A stretch of DNA of 64,000 nucleotides from Actinoallomurus sp963799975 (GTDB lineage Bacteria > Actinomycetota > Actinomycetes > Streptosporangiales > Streptosporangiaceae): the NCBI GenBank assembly GCA_963799975.1, contig CAWCZF010000004.1:310001-374000 (forward strand). The letters are read 5' to 3'. This document shows positions 51,732 through 60,431 of the stretch, one piece after another; the stretch's first letter is position 1, and each line of letters begins with the position of its first letter. Position numbers and translations under genes: made by a program. The notes beneath the pieces were generated by a model. It made no database searches. It worked only from the letters and a program-made list of their open reading frames with translations, and had not been told where the DNA came from.

Positions 51732-51908
51732 TGCGGGCTGCTTGACGAATTGTGCCTGACGCTCAGTCCGCAGATCGTGGGGGGAGCCGGGCCGCGCGTT
51801 CTTAACGGTCCTCTCATCGAGGGCTTGTCGATGCGGCTTGAACTTCTCTTCGAGGAAGACGGCTTTCTGTTCATGCGCTACCTACGTGCGGACGATCCTG
51901 GCACCTGA
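51732..51908 (+). pseudogene. RibD_C/pyrimidine-reductase C-terminal remnant
   Basis: The last 58 residues of an open frame, LLDELCLTLSPQIVGGAGPR, VLNGPLIEGLSMRLELLFEE, DGFLFMRYLR, match the C-terminal end of the DHFR-like RibD_C family. No N-terminal NADPH-binding part is seen upstream, so this is a truncated leftover. It converges on the FolP2-type gene 60 bases away, so a pterin/flavin gene group may once have been here. The 294 bases between 51438 and 51731 show no gene. Confidence 0.6.
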
Positions 51909-51967
51909 GCGCTATCACTCGGCGGCTCAGGTACGTCTGCACTCAAGATGCGGATGCACGAGAAGCG

Positions 51968-52878
51968 CTAGGTCAAGTTGTGGCGCGCGGTGGCCGGCGG
52001 ACGCCAGCCCAAAATGCTCTCGACCATGCGAACCGATGGGACGACGTTGGCGATGTCGTGCACTCGGACGATCCTCGCTCCCTGGAGAATGCACACGGAG
52101 AGGGTTGCAATAGTCCCCGCTAGGCGTTCGTTCTGCGGCAGGTCGAGGGTCTCGCCGATGAAGTCCTTGTTTGATACTGCAACCAGGGTCGGATAACCGA
52201 TACCCGTGATTTCTGGCAGATGGCGGGTTAGTTCCAATGAGTGATGCGTATTCTTATTGAGATCGTGGCCCGGATCGAGAATGATTCTGTCTTCCGGCAC
52301 CCCATGGCTGACCGCCGCGTTCGCTTGCTGGCGAAGATGGCAGCGACCTCCCCGGCGACGTCTTCGTACGCGGGGCGTGGGAATGGCGTGCGTGGCGCTG
52401 CCAGGCTATGCGTGATGATCAAACCTGCTTCGGCCTCTGCGACTGTGTCTGCCAAGGCTAGGTCGTGTAGGCCCGTAATATTGTTGATCACGTCTGCGCT
52501 GGCCGCTAGCGCTACGCGAGCGACTTCGGGCCGGTAGGTTTCGACCGAGATGACCGCGTCGGTTCGTTCGCGGGCAGCCTTTACGAGGGGGAGGACGCGA
52601 TCGATCTCTTCGCGCTCGGTCACCTCGGGGCCGGGCGAAAAGGGAACTCCGCCAATGTCGAGCCAATCCGCCTCATGGAGAATCGCATTCTCGACCGCCG
52701 TGATGGCCTTCGATAGATCGAAAGTGCGGCCACGATCATGGAACGAGTCGGGAGTCCGATTGATTATCGCCATGACCGCAACCTGGCGCGAAAAGTCGAA
52801 CCTCCGACGACCGATGGTCCGACGCGGACTTATGAAGTCAGGATAGAAAATCTTAGGATTCGTTTCCATGAGACCCAA
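51968..52878 (-). CDS. FolP2-type dihydropteroate synthase homologue (one frameshift)
   Basis: About 303 residues of the DHPS fold. VMAIINRTPDSFHDRG replaces the canonical NVTPDSFSDGG, and DIGGVPFSPGPEVT replaces the sulfonamide-loop GGESTRPG. Further blocks are ADVINNITGLHDLALAD, then after a missing base near 52310 VPEDRIILDPGHDLNKNTHH and LVAVSNKDFIGETLDLPQNE, ARIVRVHDIANVV. This is the pattern of M. tuberculosis FolP2, reported to lack DHPS activity, so function is uncertain. It is element cargo; the chromosomal folP is at 5.3-6.1 kb. ATG 52869 is an alternative start. Confidence 0.8.
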
Positions 52879-53064
52879 CTTTGACGAAAGAGCGCGATGA
52901 ATCGGACTCTCGGCAAGCTAACGGCGAAGCCGACGGTCTAACGTCTCCGAGCAGCCGCGACCAGGGAGAACAGCTCAAAGCTACGTCAGGGACTCGGGCC
53001 GGCGAGCGTCCTGACACGCGCCCGCAGGAGAGGGCGGGACTGGTGGAGGTAGACGAGTCGCAAG

Positions 53065-54248
53065 TCAGGACTGCCGTCGACGTACGTTGGTGACCAACCT
53101 CAGCAGCCCGAAGAACACCAACGCGCCGACCACGACAACGCTCATCGCGATGGCTCGCTCCGAGAACGTCTTGGCCTTGACGATCACCGTTCCGGAGCCG
53201 ATCAGAAAGCCCAGCAAGGTCACGAACAGGCCCAACACCTCAACCATCTTCAACAGCCCCTCGGACACCAGTTCCTGAGCGACTGTTACCCGTTGGGTGA
53301 GATGCCGTGACGCCTCATCGATCTTCTGTTCCATCGCGGCTGACGCCTGGTCGATCCGCTCGTCCACCCTGGCAGAGATCTCGTCCCCAAGAGCAGCGGC
53401 AGTCTCGGCCGCCTGCTGACGCATGTCGCGCGTGTTGATGATCGTTCGGCGCTCCTGCGCGTACTGCTCGTGGACGAGGATGTTCCCCACGCCGAACAGG
53501 TCGATCGCGAGATCGATGGCAGCAAGGGCTTCGTCGTACCTCCCAAGGCGCCGCAGTGCGGCAGCTCGCCGGTAGTGGATGTTCTCGTTGACCTCGCCTC
53601 TGGCCATCATGTCGTCGGCCAGGCTCAGCAAGGTCTCTGCCTGCTCCTCAAGATGATCAGCGAACCAAATCGCACTCAGGCAGACCTGGAGGCTCTTGTT
53701 GTCCGTGTCTGGCGCACGTACGGCCCGGTGGAAGAGATCGAGTCCGTTCGAGGCCCGCGAGCCGATACCGCCGAACGCCGCGAAGCTCATGATCAGTGCA
53801 TCGTCGTGGAACTCACCCAGCCACTCATTGCAACGGGCCTGGCTCTCGCGAAACCGGTAGTCGAAGCGGAGCCGCTGACCGTGCACGTACGCCAAGACGA
53901 GCCGCTGCATACGAGAGCCGCTCAGCCCCCGCGCTGAACCCCACTCCAGAGGCCCCGGGGTACCTCTGCTCGGCAAGACGTGCCAGCCACGCGAGATCGG
54001 TCGAGGCCGTGCGGATCTGGGGGAGGGTCGAGGCCGTAGCGTTCGACGGCGACGGCCAGGCCCGCGATCCAGCCGAGTCCGTCAGACGATGCCTGAGACG
54101 TGAAGTGGTCGACCAGCACAGCGGCGCGTTCCGCGGCGGGCGCGACCCTCATCCGCTCATCAAGGGCGGAGTCACCTTCGCCGGCATCCGATGGTGGAGC
54201 CTCATCCGCCGAACGCCGACCCTGCGGCGGGACGGGGCCTTGCACCAT
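53065..54248 (-). CDS. TPR-like, coiled-coil membrane protein (5' part uncertain)
   Basis: The 3' part (53065-53976) is an intact frame of 303 residues: helical repeats (HYRRAAALRRLGRYDEALAA), a coiled coil (ARVDERIDQASAAMEQKID) and two C-terminal membrane helices, MVEVLGLFVTLLGFLIGSGT and SVVVVGALVFFGLLRLV. Upstream to 54248 another frame (AAERAAVLVDHFTSQASSDG, LAVAVERYGLD) joins through indels near 53960-54020. Soluble repeats with a membrane anchor resemble effector proteins of conflict systems, but no enzymatic motif is seen. Last gene before attR. Confidence 0.65.
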
Positions 54249-54611
54249 GATCCTCCTAGCTCGCGCCGGGATGCGCCGACGTCATCCGGACTCAGCCGTG
54301 CCCGACCGGCATTCTAAGTCCAGGGCGAGCACTACGGCTCTGGGACGTCACCACCACAGGCCGCGGAAGGGGTACCGGTCGGTGTCGGTTACCCGCCTGG
54401 TGCTGCCGCACCGCTTCCGGTCCTCGGCGCGCTAGCGCGCACCTGCGGTCCGGGTCGGCTTGCCCCCGAATCACAGTGGTGCCGGCGCGTACGGGCGCGA
54501 GGAACTTGGCTCCGTCGAGAGGTCCACTCGCGCACGTGATTCGTTGGGTAGCTTGACGACGAGCTGGTGTGCTGAGGGCTCCAGTTCGCCAACCGGGCGC
54601 GGGCTCAGGTT
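54249..54611. other. Non-coding stretch before the right attachment region
   Basis: 363 bases with no supported gene; open frames are Arg/Ser-rich. The last part merges into the repeats next to attR. Confidence 0.55.
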
Positions 54612-54629
54612 GCTAACGCCGGTGCTAAC
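54612..54629 (+). repeat. Putative integrase arm-site pair (attR side)
   Basis: GCTAAC at 54612-54617 and 54624-54629, 12 bases apart, in the same orientation and spacing as at 37068-37085 beside attL. In the excised circle they would flank the core on either side. Confidence 0.6.
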
Positions 54630-54637
54630 GACCGCTC

Positions 54638-54713
54638 TGGACGGGCCTGGACAGGCTTGGACCGAGGAGAGGGCGGAGCGCAGGTCAGCGGTCAGATCTG
54701 GACGGCCGTGGAC
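54638..54713 (+). repeat. Helically phased TGGAC repeats beside attR
   Basis: TGGAC occurs at 54638, 54648 and 54658 (ten bases apart) and again at 54699 and 54709 (ten apart), ending 11 bases before the att core. Spacing of one DNA turn on one face suggests binding sites for Xis or a similar architectural protein. Confidence 0.55.
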
Positions 54714-54723
54714 ACCCTTAGCC

Positions 54724-54769
54724 TCACTCGTAATGAATAGGTCATCGGTTCGATTCCGATAGGCGGCTC
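54724..54769 (+). repeat. attR of the integrative element (46-bp direct repeat)
   Basis: Identical over 46 bases to 36981-37026 and therefore a copy of the 3' part of tRNA-Thr without its 5' half. Followed 85 bases later by the C-terminal end of another integrase on the minus strand, so this site may also be the left end of an older element. Confidence 0.95.
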
Positions 54770-54853
54770 GTGCTTTGACCAGGGCGTTCACCTTAATCCG
54801 GTGGACGCCCTGAGTCATTCCGGCGGCAATTCCTGTTGCAGTTCCCGGGATGG

Positions 54854-55090
54854 TCACTGTGCCTCACCCCATAGAGCGCGCCCCATGCGCTGCATTCCGT
54901 CCTCGGCCATCGGTGACGCTACGTGCGTGTAGCGCTGGACGAGCCGGATGTCGGAGTGTCCGAGGATCTCCTGAACCGTGCGGACGTGGACGCCCTGCTC
55001 GATCAGCAGGGTCCCTGCGGTGTGCCGCCCGTCGTGCACACGAGCGGCACGGACGCCGGCCGCCGCGAGCTGTCGGCCTGCCGGATGGCG
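54854..55090 (-). pseudogene. Tyrosine integrase C-terminal remnant (second element)
   Basis: Only the catalytic C-terminus remains: VHDGRHTAGTLLIEQGVHVR, TVQEILGHSDIRLVQRYTHV, ending GMQRMGRALWGE. The HxxR box, the late His and the Tyr are all there, the N-terminal domains are not. It differs from the element's own integrase. Its distance and orientation to the 46-bp repeat copy those of int at attL (85 versus 68 bases), which suggests an older element inserted at the same tRNA before the present one. Confidence 0.85.
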
Positions 55091-55139
55091 AGGCCGAGGC
55101 CACGCTCAGCAGCGCTCTCACCATGACTAGGGAGTCTCG

Positions 55140-56000
55140 ATGAGTGAGGCAGAGCAGATCGCCGGGGAGCACGTTGAGAAGGACGCTAAGGGACCGTCAC
55201 AGGCGTCCCAGCTCGTCAAGGTCGCCCGGGACCGGTTCGAGCTGTTCATGTCCGATGACGGCCGCCCGTACGCGGTGCGTAAGGAGGGCCCGAACCTGGC
55301 ATTGCCCCTGAGGGGTAAGGCTGGCCTGCGCTCGACGTTGGCGAAGATCTACACGGACGAACAGGGCGGTGCGGTCCCGTCTCAATTGGCGCTGGGCGAC
55401 GCCATGACCGTGCTGGAGGGTGTCGCGCAGGCCGCCGGGCTGCGGACGGCTCACCTTCGGGTCGCTTGGCACGATGGGGGAATCGTGGTGGACCTCGGCA
55501 CGATCGACGGCCGATGCGTTGTGATCCGTCCGGATGGGTGGTCCCGGGAATCACGTTCCCCCGTGTTGTTCCGCCGGTCCGGCGCCATGAAGGCGCTTCC
55601 CGATCCGGTATGCGATGGTAACGGTCTGGCCAAGCTCTACGGCCTGTTGAACATGGAGCAGGACGCTGCCCGGAAGCTGGTCGGCTGGCTGGTGGCGGCG
55701 TTCATCCCGGACCTGCCGCACCCGATCCTGACGTTCCGTGGTGGGCAGGGAACTGGCAAGTCAAAGACGGCCCAGATGGTGATTGGGATCGTCGACCCAC
55801 CCGCCCGGTGCCCCGAAGCGGACGGCGCCCCGGGACGTGAAGTCCTGGGCGACGCAGGCGTTCAACTCCTGGGCCTGTGTTTGGACAACATCAGCTACGT
55901 GCCCGACTGGCTGAGTGATGCCACGACTCGCCCCGCAGAGAACCCGCTCGCCGTGCTCCGGAAGCTGGAGGTCAACGGCCGGCCGCTGCTGACGAACTAG
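55140..56000 (+). pseudogene. Truncated element ATPase
   Basis: A 286-residue frame, similar in its first 245 residues to large ATP-binding proteins of actinomycete integrative elements: QASQLVKVARDRFELFMSDD, GPNLALPLRGKAGLRSTLAK, Walker A LTFRGGQGTGKSKTAQ, LGLCLDNISYVPDWLSD. It stops after a different-looking tail (PAENPLAVLRKLEVNGRPLL); homologues continue for some 200 more residues. Together with the integrase remnant it is the leftover of a second element. MSEAEQ at 55140 is the start. Confidence 0.75.
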
Positions 56001-56336
56001 GCAAGCAGGCCCGCCGGGCGCGGCCCCGGCTCGACACGCTCACCGGACGGGCACGCGTCCCGCGCTCGCCTCGGCAGGCTTCCATAACGGCTGACCACAC
56101 GCCACCAGGAGGTCATTACCATGGCCCGGCGAGGCTGGGGAAGACGCTCTGCTCGCCTGGAGAAACTCCCTTCGCACGAGCCCGATGGGTGCTCTTACGC
56201 CCGGTTCCCGGCTTGGGTGGCGAAGGTGTGGCACTGGGGGCTTCTCCGGCGGGGACTTGTTGACGGTGGCGTGAGTGGTGGCGTGGTCAGGGCCGGGAAA
56301 CGGCTGATCCCCCCGTGGCGCGTGCCCGCACCTCGG
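56001..56336. other. Region between element remnant and lipoprotein gene
   Basis: A frame on the plus strand (MARRGWGRRSARLEKLPSHE at 56121) is open but runs antisense into the lipoprotein gene and shows no family. Nothing else supported. The low count of CGTACG suggests foreign origin. Confidence 0.45.
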
Positions 56337-56987
56337 TCAGAGTGCGCTAATGGTCGTCCCGATTTTGGCGAACGGCAAGGCCGCGCCCTTCTTGGCGGTC
56401 ATCGTGATGAAGCAGGTCTTCCCGGTGCTGCCGGCGACCTGATACTGCACGCCGATCGTTTCCGTGGCGCCGACCATGCGCAGGTACGTCGTCTTTTGCC
56501 CAGACTGACCGTTGACGGTGACGTCCTCCGTCTTGATGTTCTGCGCGCCGATCTGCTTCAGCTGCGCCTTCAGTTGCGCGGCGGAGGGGGGAGTCCCAGC
56601 CTGGCACCAGCCGTTCAGGTTTGAGGCGAAGTGCTCGGTCTGGGCAGACTTCGGGTCGAGCGCGTAGGCGGCGTGGTTCTGCTTCAACGCCGCGATCGTC
56701 TGCTCGGCGAGCGCGGGGCTGACGCCGGCCTCCTTGAAGGCCGCGCGCGCGTGGGCCGAGGAGAGATCCACGGTCACCCAGCTTCTCGGAACACCAGCAG
56801 TGAAGCCGTTCTTCGGGCCGCCGATTTTGCGGAAGTTCGCCGGCAGTTTCTGGACGGCCCGGGAGGTGCTCTTACCGGAGGATGCGGCCGACTGAGAACC
56901 TGACGCTTTGTCGCCGGAGCCGCCAGAGCATGCCGCCAGTGGGATGCTGAAACAAAGCAGACCGACCGGAAGCATACGAACCCTCAT
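56337..56987 (-). CDS. Putative lipoprotein
   Basis: A 216-residue exported lipoprotein: basic MRVRML, hydrophobic PVGLLCFSIP and lipobox LAAC followed by a GSG-rich linker. The mature part (WVTVDLSSAHARAAFKEAGV, AQTEHFASNLNGWCQAG, VTVNGQSGQKTTYLRMVGA) is a mixed alpha/beta domain like other actinobacterial cell-envelope lipoproteins; function unknown. ATG 56987 has a GAGGTG site six bases upstream. Intact frame. Confidence 0.85.
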   Translation of the reverse strand: MRVRMLPVGLLCFSIPLAACSGGSGDKASGSQSAASSGKSTSRAVQKLPANFRKIGGPKNGFTAGVPRSWVTVDLSSAHARAAFKEAGVSPALAEQTIAALKQNHAAYALDPKSAQTEHFASNLNGWCQAGTPPSAAQLKAQLKQIGAQNIKTEDVTVNGQSGQKTTYLRMVGATETIGVQYQVAGSTGKTCFITMTAKKGAALPFAKIGTTISAL

Positions 56988-57060
56988 CTGTTCACCTCGT
57001 AAAATCGTGCTGCTTGTGACGTTGGTTGCGGCTGAGCTTGGAAAACCTACCAAAACGGGG

Positions 57061-57700
57061 TCAGTTGGGCGACAGCAGTACATGCGCCGGAGCCGAGCGC
57101 TGAACCAAGACAGGCCAACCGGTCCGGCCGGAACGGCCGGATGCCTGGGAGCACCACTCCGGCCGTGCGGGGTTATGGTGAGCGTGTCCCGTGATCCGGT
57201 CAGGGTACGAACAAAGATCATCTACTCTGGTAGCCGCCGCATAGCAACCCTCGGCGCGCATGTGTTCGGCCATCGAGTAGCCGAGCAGTCTCCTGGTCCC
57301 AATGTCGATCACGGTCGCCAAGTACATCCATCGTCTTGAGGCGAGGGGCAGATAGGTCACATCCCCGCACCGGCGGGCATCGGCGAGACCCGTGCTGAAG
57401 GTCCGCTTCAGCAGGTCCGGCACTGGTGAAGCCGACGGATCGGGGATCGTGGTGCGGCACCGGCGGCGCAGGTGCCGGCCGACCGCGAGATACCCACGAT
57501 CTGAGACAGCCGCTTCACGCCGAACGCGCGGTGGTGGGACTCGACGAAGGAAAGCGGCTCAATCCAGCGTCTCCCGAGCGAAACAGGCGGCTGCCTTGCG
57601 CAGGATCTCCCGCTCGAGCTTCAGCTCGGCGACCTGTTTACCGCAGCCGGGCCAGCTCGGCGTCTTCCTTGGATGTGTCTGGGCTGGTGGATGTCGATCC
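57061..57700 (-). pseudogene. IS3-family transposase remnant
   Basis: The orfA end (KQVAELKLEREILRKAAACF) at about 57560-57660 and part of orfB (DARRCGDVTYLPLASRRWMY, LATVIDIGTRRLLGYSMAEH) at 57250-57423 are recognisable. The middle is broken and the second Asp and Glu of the DDE triad are missing, so it is inactive. No terminal inverted repeats were found. It marks recombination at the edge of the foreign region. Confidence 0.85.
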
Positions 57701-57770
57701 GATGGTCGCCTGTTCGTGTAGGTGGTGAGGGGCTGGCGATACGGCCCACAGAGCGGAAGGACACGGAACC

Positions 57771-58538
57771 ATGATTGAGTACCTGCCTCCACCCCGCACG
57801 CTGTTGACCGGCCTGGCCATGGTCGAATCCGCCCGCTGGCATGACGGTCGGCTGTGGTTCGCCCACTGGGGTGCGGGCGAGGTCGTCGCCGTCGACATGG
57901 ACGGCAAAGCTGAGGTGATGGCCGAGGGCCCTCCCAGGATGGGCTGGGCGATCGACTGGCTTCCCGACGGGCGCCTGGTGACGACCGGCCCAGCCGTGAC
58001 TCGTCAGGAGCCGGACGGTGCGCTGGTACGGCACTGCGATCGGGGCGGCAACGAGATCGTGATCGATCCGCGCGGCCGCATGTACGTCAATGGCTTCGAC
58101 TTCGACTTCATCGGTGGCGGCACGCCGGAGCCGGGCTGGATCAACCTCGTCGCGTCCGACGGGACCTACCGTCAGGTGGCCGGCGACATCGAGTTCCCCA
58201 ACGGCATGGTGGTGACGCCGGACGGCTCCACCCTGGTCGTTGCCGAGTCCTTCGCCGGTCGGCTCAGCGCGTTCGACATCCAGGACGACGGTGCACTCAC
58301 CGACCGCAGAGTGTGGGCCGAGGGGCAGGGTCCGGACGGCATCTGCATAGACGCCGAAGCGGCGATCTGGACGCAGACCGCCGACACGACTGCACACACA
58401 GATGATCCGAACGCTCCGGCCGGCGCGTGTGTCCGGGTACTCGACGGGGGCACGATCACCTACCGTGTCGAGACCGAGCTGCCATGCTTCGCTGCCACCC
58501 TCGGCGGTCCCGACGGCCGCCACCTGTTCCTCTCTTGA
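57771..58538 (+). CDS. SMP-30/gluconolactonase family protein, C-terminally short
   Basis: A 255-residue six-blade propeller of the SMP-30/LRE family: ESARWHDGRLWFAHWGAGEV, IDWLPDGRLVTTG, NEIVIDPRGRMYVNGFDFD, IEFPNGMVVTPDGSTLVVAE, GQGPDGICIDAEAAIWTQTA. The metal-binding Glu, Asn and Asp positions look kept. The family usually has 280-300 residues; this ends at GRHLFLS, so the last strand is missing, by true truncation or an indel. ATG 57771 begins shortly after the IS3 remnant. Lactone hydrolysis is expected; substrate unknown. Confidence 0.82.
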   Translation: MIEYLPPPRTLLTGLAMVESARWHDGRLWFAHWGAGEVVAVDMDGKAEVMAEGPPRMGWAIDWLPDGRLVTTGPAVTRQEPDGALVRHCDRGGNEIVIDPRGRMYVNGFDFDFIGGGTPEPGWINLVASDGTYRQVAGDIEFPNGMVVTPDGSTLVVAESFAGRLSAFDIQDDGALTDRRVWAEGQGPDGICIDAEAAIWTQTADTTAHTDDPNAPAGACVRVLDGGTITYRVETELPCFAATLGGPDGRHLFLS

Positions 58539-58818
58539 CGCAGACGCACGTGTGCAAACTCGGTTGATGGGCGACGTTTCGTTGTCGGGTGATCCAGCTC
58601 GTGCGCAACCGCAGGGGCCTCTCAGTACCGGCTCGCCATCACGGTGTGAACGACCGCAGGGCCGGATCGGTTCGGCGTCGGCAAGGGGTCCCCAATCGTC
58701 GGCGGAAGGACCTTCTCGCTGTGGGCGGCCGGTAGCGTCATGAGTCGTTCGAGAACTTGCGCCGCCTTTGGCAGCTGCGGTGTCCGAACGGTTCATGGCG
58801 CTTTCCCGGAGGTGTGTG

Positions 58819-59244
58819 GTGAACAGTAAGCGGCAGGGACAATTGCAGCAGGTGGTGGCTCCGTTGCTGGCTGCCGGTGAGCAGGTGCAGGTCATGGCCG
58901 CCGCCGGGGTGGGCACGGTTACGGTGAAGCGGCAGCTCGCCACGGCGGTCGCGGTCGGTGTCGCGACGGGTGGGCTGATGACGGCCATGCCGGTGCCGCG
59001 GCAGATGTACATCGCCGTCACCGACCGCCGCATCCTGTTCTTCGACGGCGCGGGTAAGCCGGGCAAGCAGATGATGGATCTGTCGCGCCAGTACGTACGC
59101 GTCTCGCCGCCGCAGAAGGCCACGCTCGGGCTGGCGATGCGGATCCGGCTCGAGGTCGAGGGCTCGGACACGGGCGTCCAGGTCACGTTCCCGCACGTGG
59201 CGAAGGCCGATGGTCGGGCATTCGCCGCTGCTCTCGGCGGCTAG
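58819..59244 (+). CDS. Bacterial PH-domain-like protein
   Basis: A 141-residue protein. MYIAVTDRRILFFDGAG is typical of small bacterial PH-like (YokE-type) domains; the front part QVVAPLLAAGEQVQVMAAAG and GVATGGLMTAMPVPRQ fit the same. GTG 58819 has a GGAGG site six bases upstream. Function unknown. It overlaps by four bases with the convergent membrane gene. Confidence 0.7.
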   Translation: MNSKRQGQLQQVVAPLLAAGEQVQVMAAAGVGTVTVKRQLATAVAVGVATGGLMTAMPVPRQMYIAVTDRRILFFDGAGKPGKQMMDLSRQYVRVSPPQKATLGLAMRIRLEVEGSDTGVQVTFPHVAKADGRAFAAALGG

Positions 59245-59582
59245 CGGCCGGCTCGCCGCAAGCCGGTCTTACGCCCCTTGGCCGCGGTAAGTGTTCCGGG
59301 GTCGTCCGGGTCGTAGTGGATGGTCACCGGGGAAAGATCGTCGGTCGTTCCGGGCAGTTCCCCGAAGTAGACCCGGCCGGCTACAGCCCATTCTCCGTAG
59401 CAGGTTGTGCTCCTGCCGAAGCGGCCATCAGAAACGTCGCAGTGCAGCACGTCAGCGGCGCCTTGCCCGGTCGCTCCGAGGTTCGCGGTCTCGATCTGCA
59501 CCACGAACCCGACTGCGGCCACCGTGAGGAGGCCCGCCAGACCTCCGACGATCATCGGCACCGCCACCTTGAGCAGAGGCAC
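59241..59582 (-). CDS. Small membrane-anchored hypothetical protein
   Basis: A 113-residue protein with one N-terminal membrane helix (VPMIVGGLAGLLTVAAVGFV) and an exported part with a C..C pair (HCDVSDG, TTCYGEW) that may form a disulphide. The end VTIHYDPDDPGTLTAAKGRK resembles DUF3592-type proteins. Role unknown. Confidence 0.65.
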   Translation of the reverse strand: MPLLKVAVPMIVGGLAGLLTVAAVGFVVQIETANLGATGQGAADVLHCDVSDGRFGRSTTCYGEWAVAGRVYFGELPGTTDDLSPVTIHYDPDDPGTLTAAKGRKTGLRRAGR

Positions 59583-59687
59583 GGACCACCGCCGTGTCCC
59601 GCATCCTGTTCAGAAGAACAGCAGCTCAGAACACTCCACATCCTCACGCACGCGACACAGGTTAACGTTCAGTGGAGGAGGTGAAGT

Positions 59688-60431
59688 ATGGCGATATCTG
59701 ACGGTGTCGCGGTGGTCACCGGTGCCGGTTCGGGACTCGGCCGGCACATCGCGCGTGCCCTCCTTGACGCCGGCTATCGCGTGGCGCTCGCCGGTCGGCG
59801 GGCCGACGCGCTGAGAGAGACGGCCGACGGGCCGGAGACGCTGGCGGTGCCCACCGACGTCGGCGACCCGCAGGCGGTGAAGCGGCTGTTCGACGAGGTG
59901 AAGGGCACGTGGGGCCGCCTGGACCTCCTCGTCAACAACGCCGGTACCTTCGCGCCGGCCGGCGCCGTGGACGAGATCGACCACGAAGGCTGGCAGCGCG
60001 CTCTCGACACCAATCTGACCGGTGCCTTCCTCTGCGCCCAGCACGCCGTACGGATGATGAAGGAGCAGCGCCCCCAGGGCGGAAGGATCATCAACAACGG
60101 CTCCATCTCCGCGCAGACCCCGCGCCCCCGCAGCGTCGCCTACACCGCGACCAAGCACGCCATCACCGGCCTGACCAAGTCCATCTCCCTCGACGGCCGA
60201 GGCCACGGCATCGCCTGCGGGCAGATCGACATCGGCAACGCCGCCACCGAGATGACCGCCGGCATCGCCGCGGGTGCTCTCCAGCCGGACGGCCGCCGCC
60301 TCGAGGAGCCCACCTTCGACGCCGGCCACGTCGCACGCGCCGTCCTCTACATGGCGGGTCTCCCCCTGGACGCCAACGTCCAGTTCATGACCATCACCGC
60401 GACCACGATGCCCTTCATCGGCCGCGGCTGA
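59688..60431 (+). CDS. Short-chain dehydrogenase/reductase
   Basis: A 247-residue SDR: VVTGAGSGLGRHIARALL, LVNNAGTFAPAG, NNGSISAQTPRPRSVAYTAT (Ser and YxxxK) and QIDIGNAATEMT. ATG 59688 with a GGAGGTG site. Its 3' end overlaps the convergent fructosamine-kinase-like gene by 17 bases. Substrate unknown. CGTACG reappears from about here, so this belongs to the chromosome. Confidence 0.92.
   Translation: MAISDGVAVVTGAGSGLGRHIARALLDAGYRVALAGRRADALRETADGPETLAVPTDVGDPQAVKRLFDEVKGTWGRLDLLVNNAGTFAPAGAVDEIDHEGWQRALDTNLTGAFLCAQHAVRMMKEQRPQGGRIINNGSISAQTPRPRSVAYTATKHAITGLTKSISLDGRGHGIACGQIDIGNAATEMTAGIAAGALQPDGRRLEEPTFDAGHVARAVLYMAGLPLDANVQFMTITATTMPFIGRG

Noticed and set aside
52881..53093. 70-residue hydrophilic frame on the plus strand
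   Set aside because: TTG start, no ribosome site and overlap with the end of the membrane protein gene; no family.
54471..54857. Open frame across attR
   Set aside because: It reads the antisense of the tRNA fragment and repeats and has no homology.
56121..56624. 167-residue frame on the plus strand
   Set aside because: Second half is antisense to a well-supported lipoprotein gene and the first half matches nothing I recognise.
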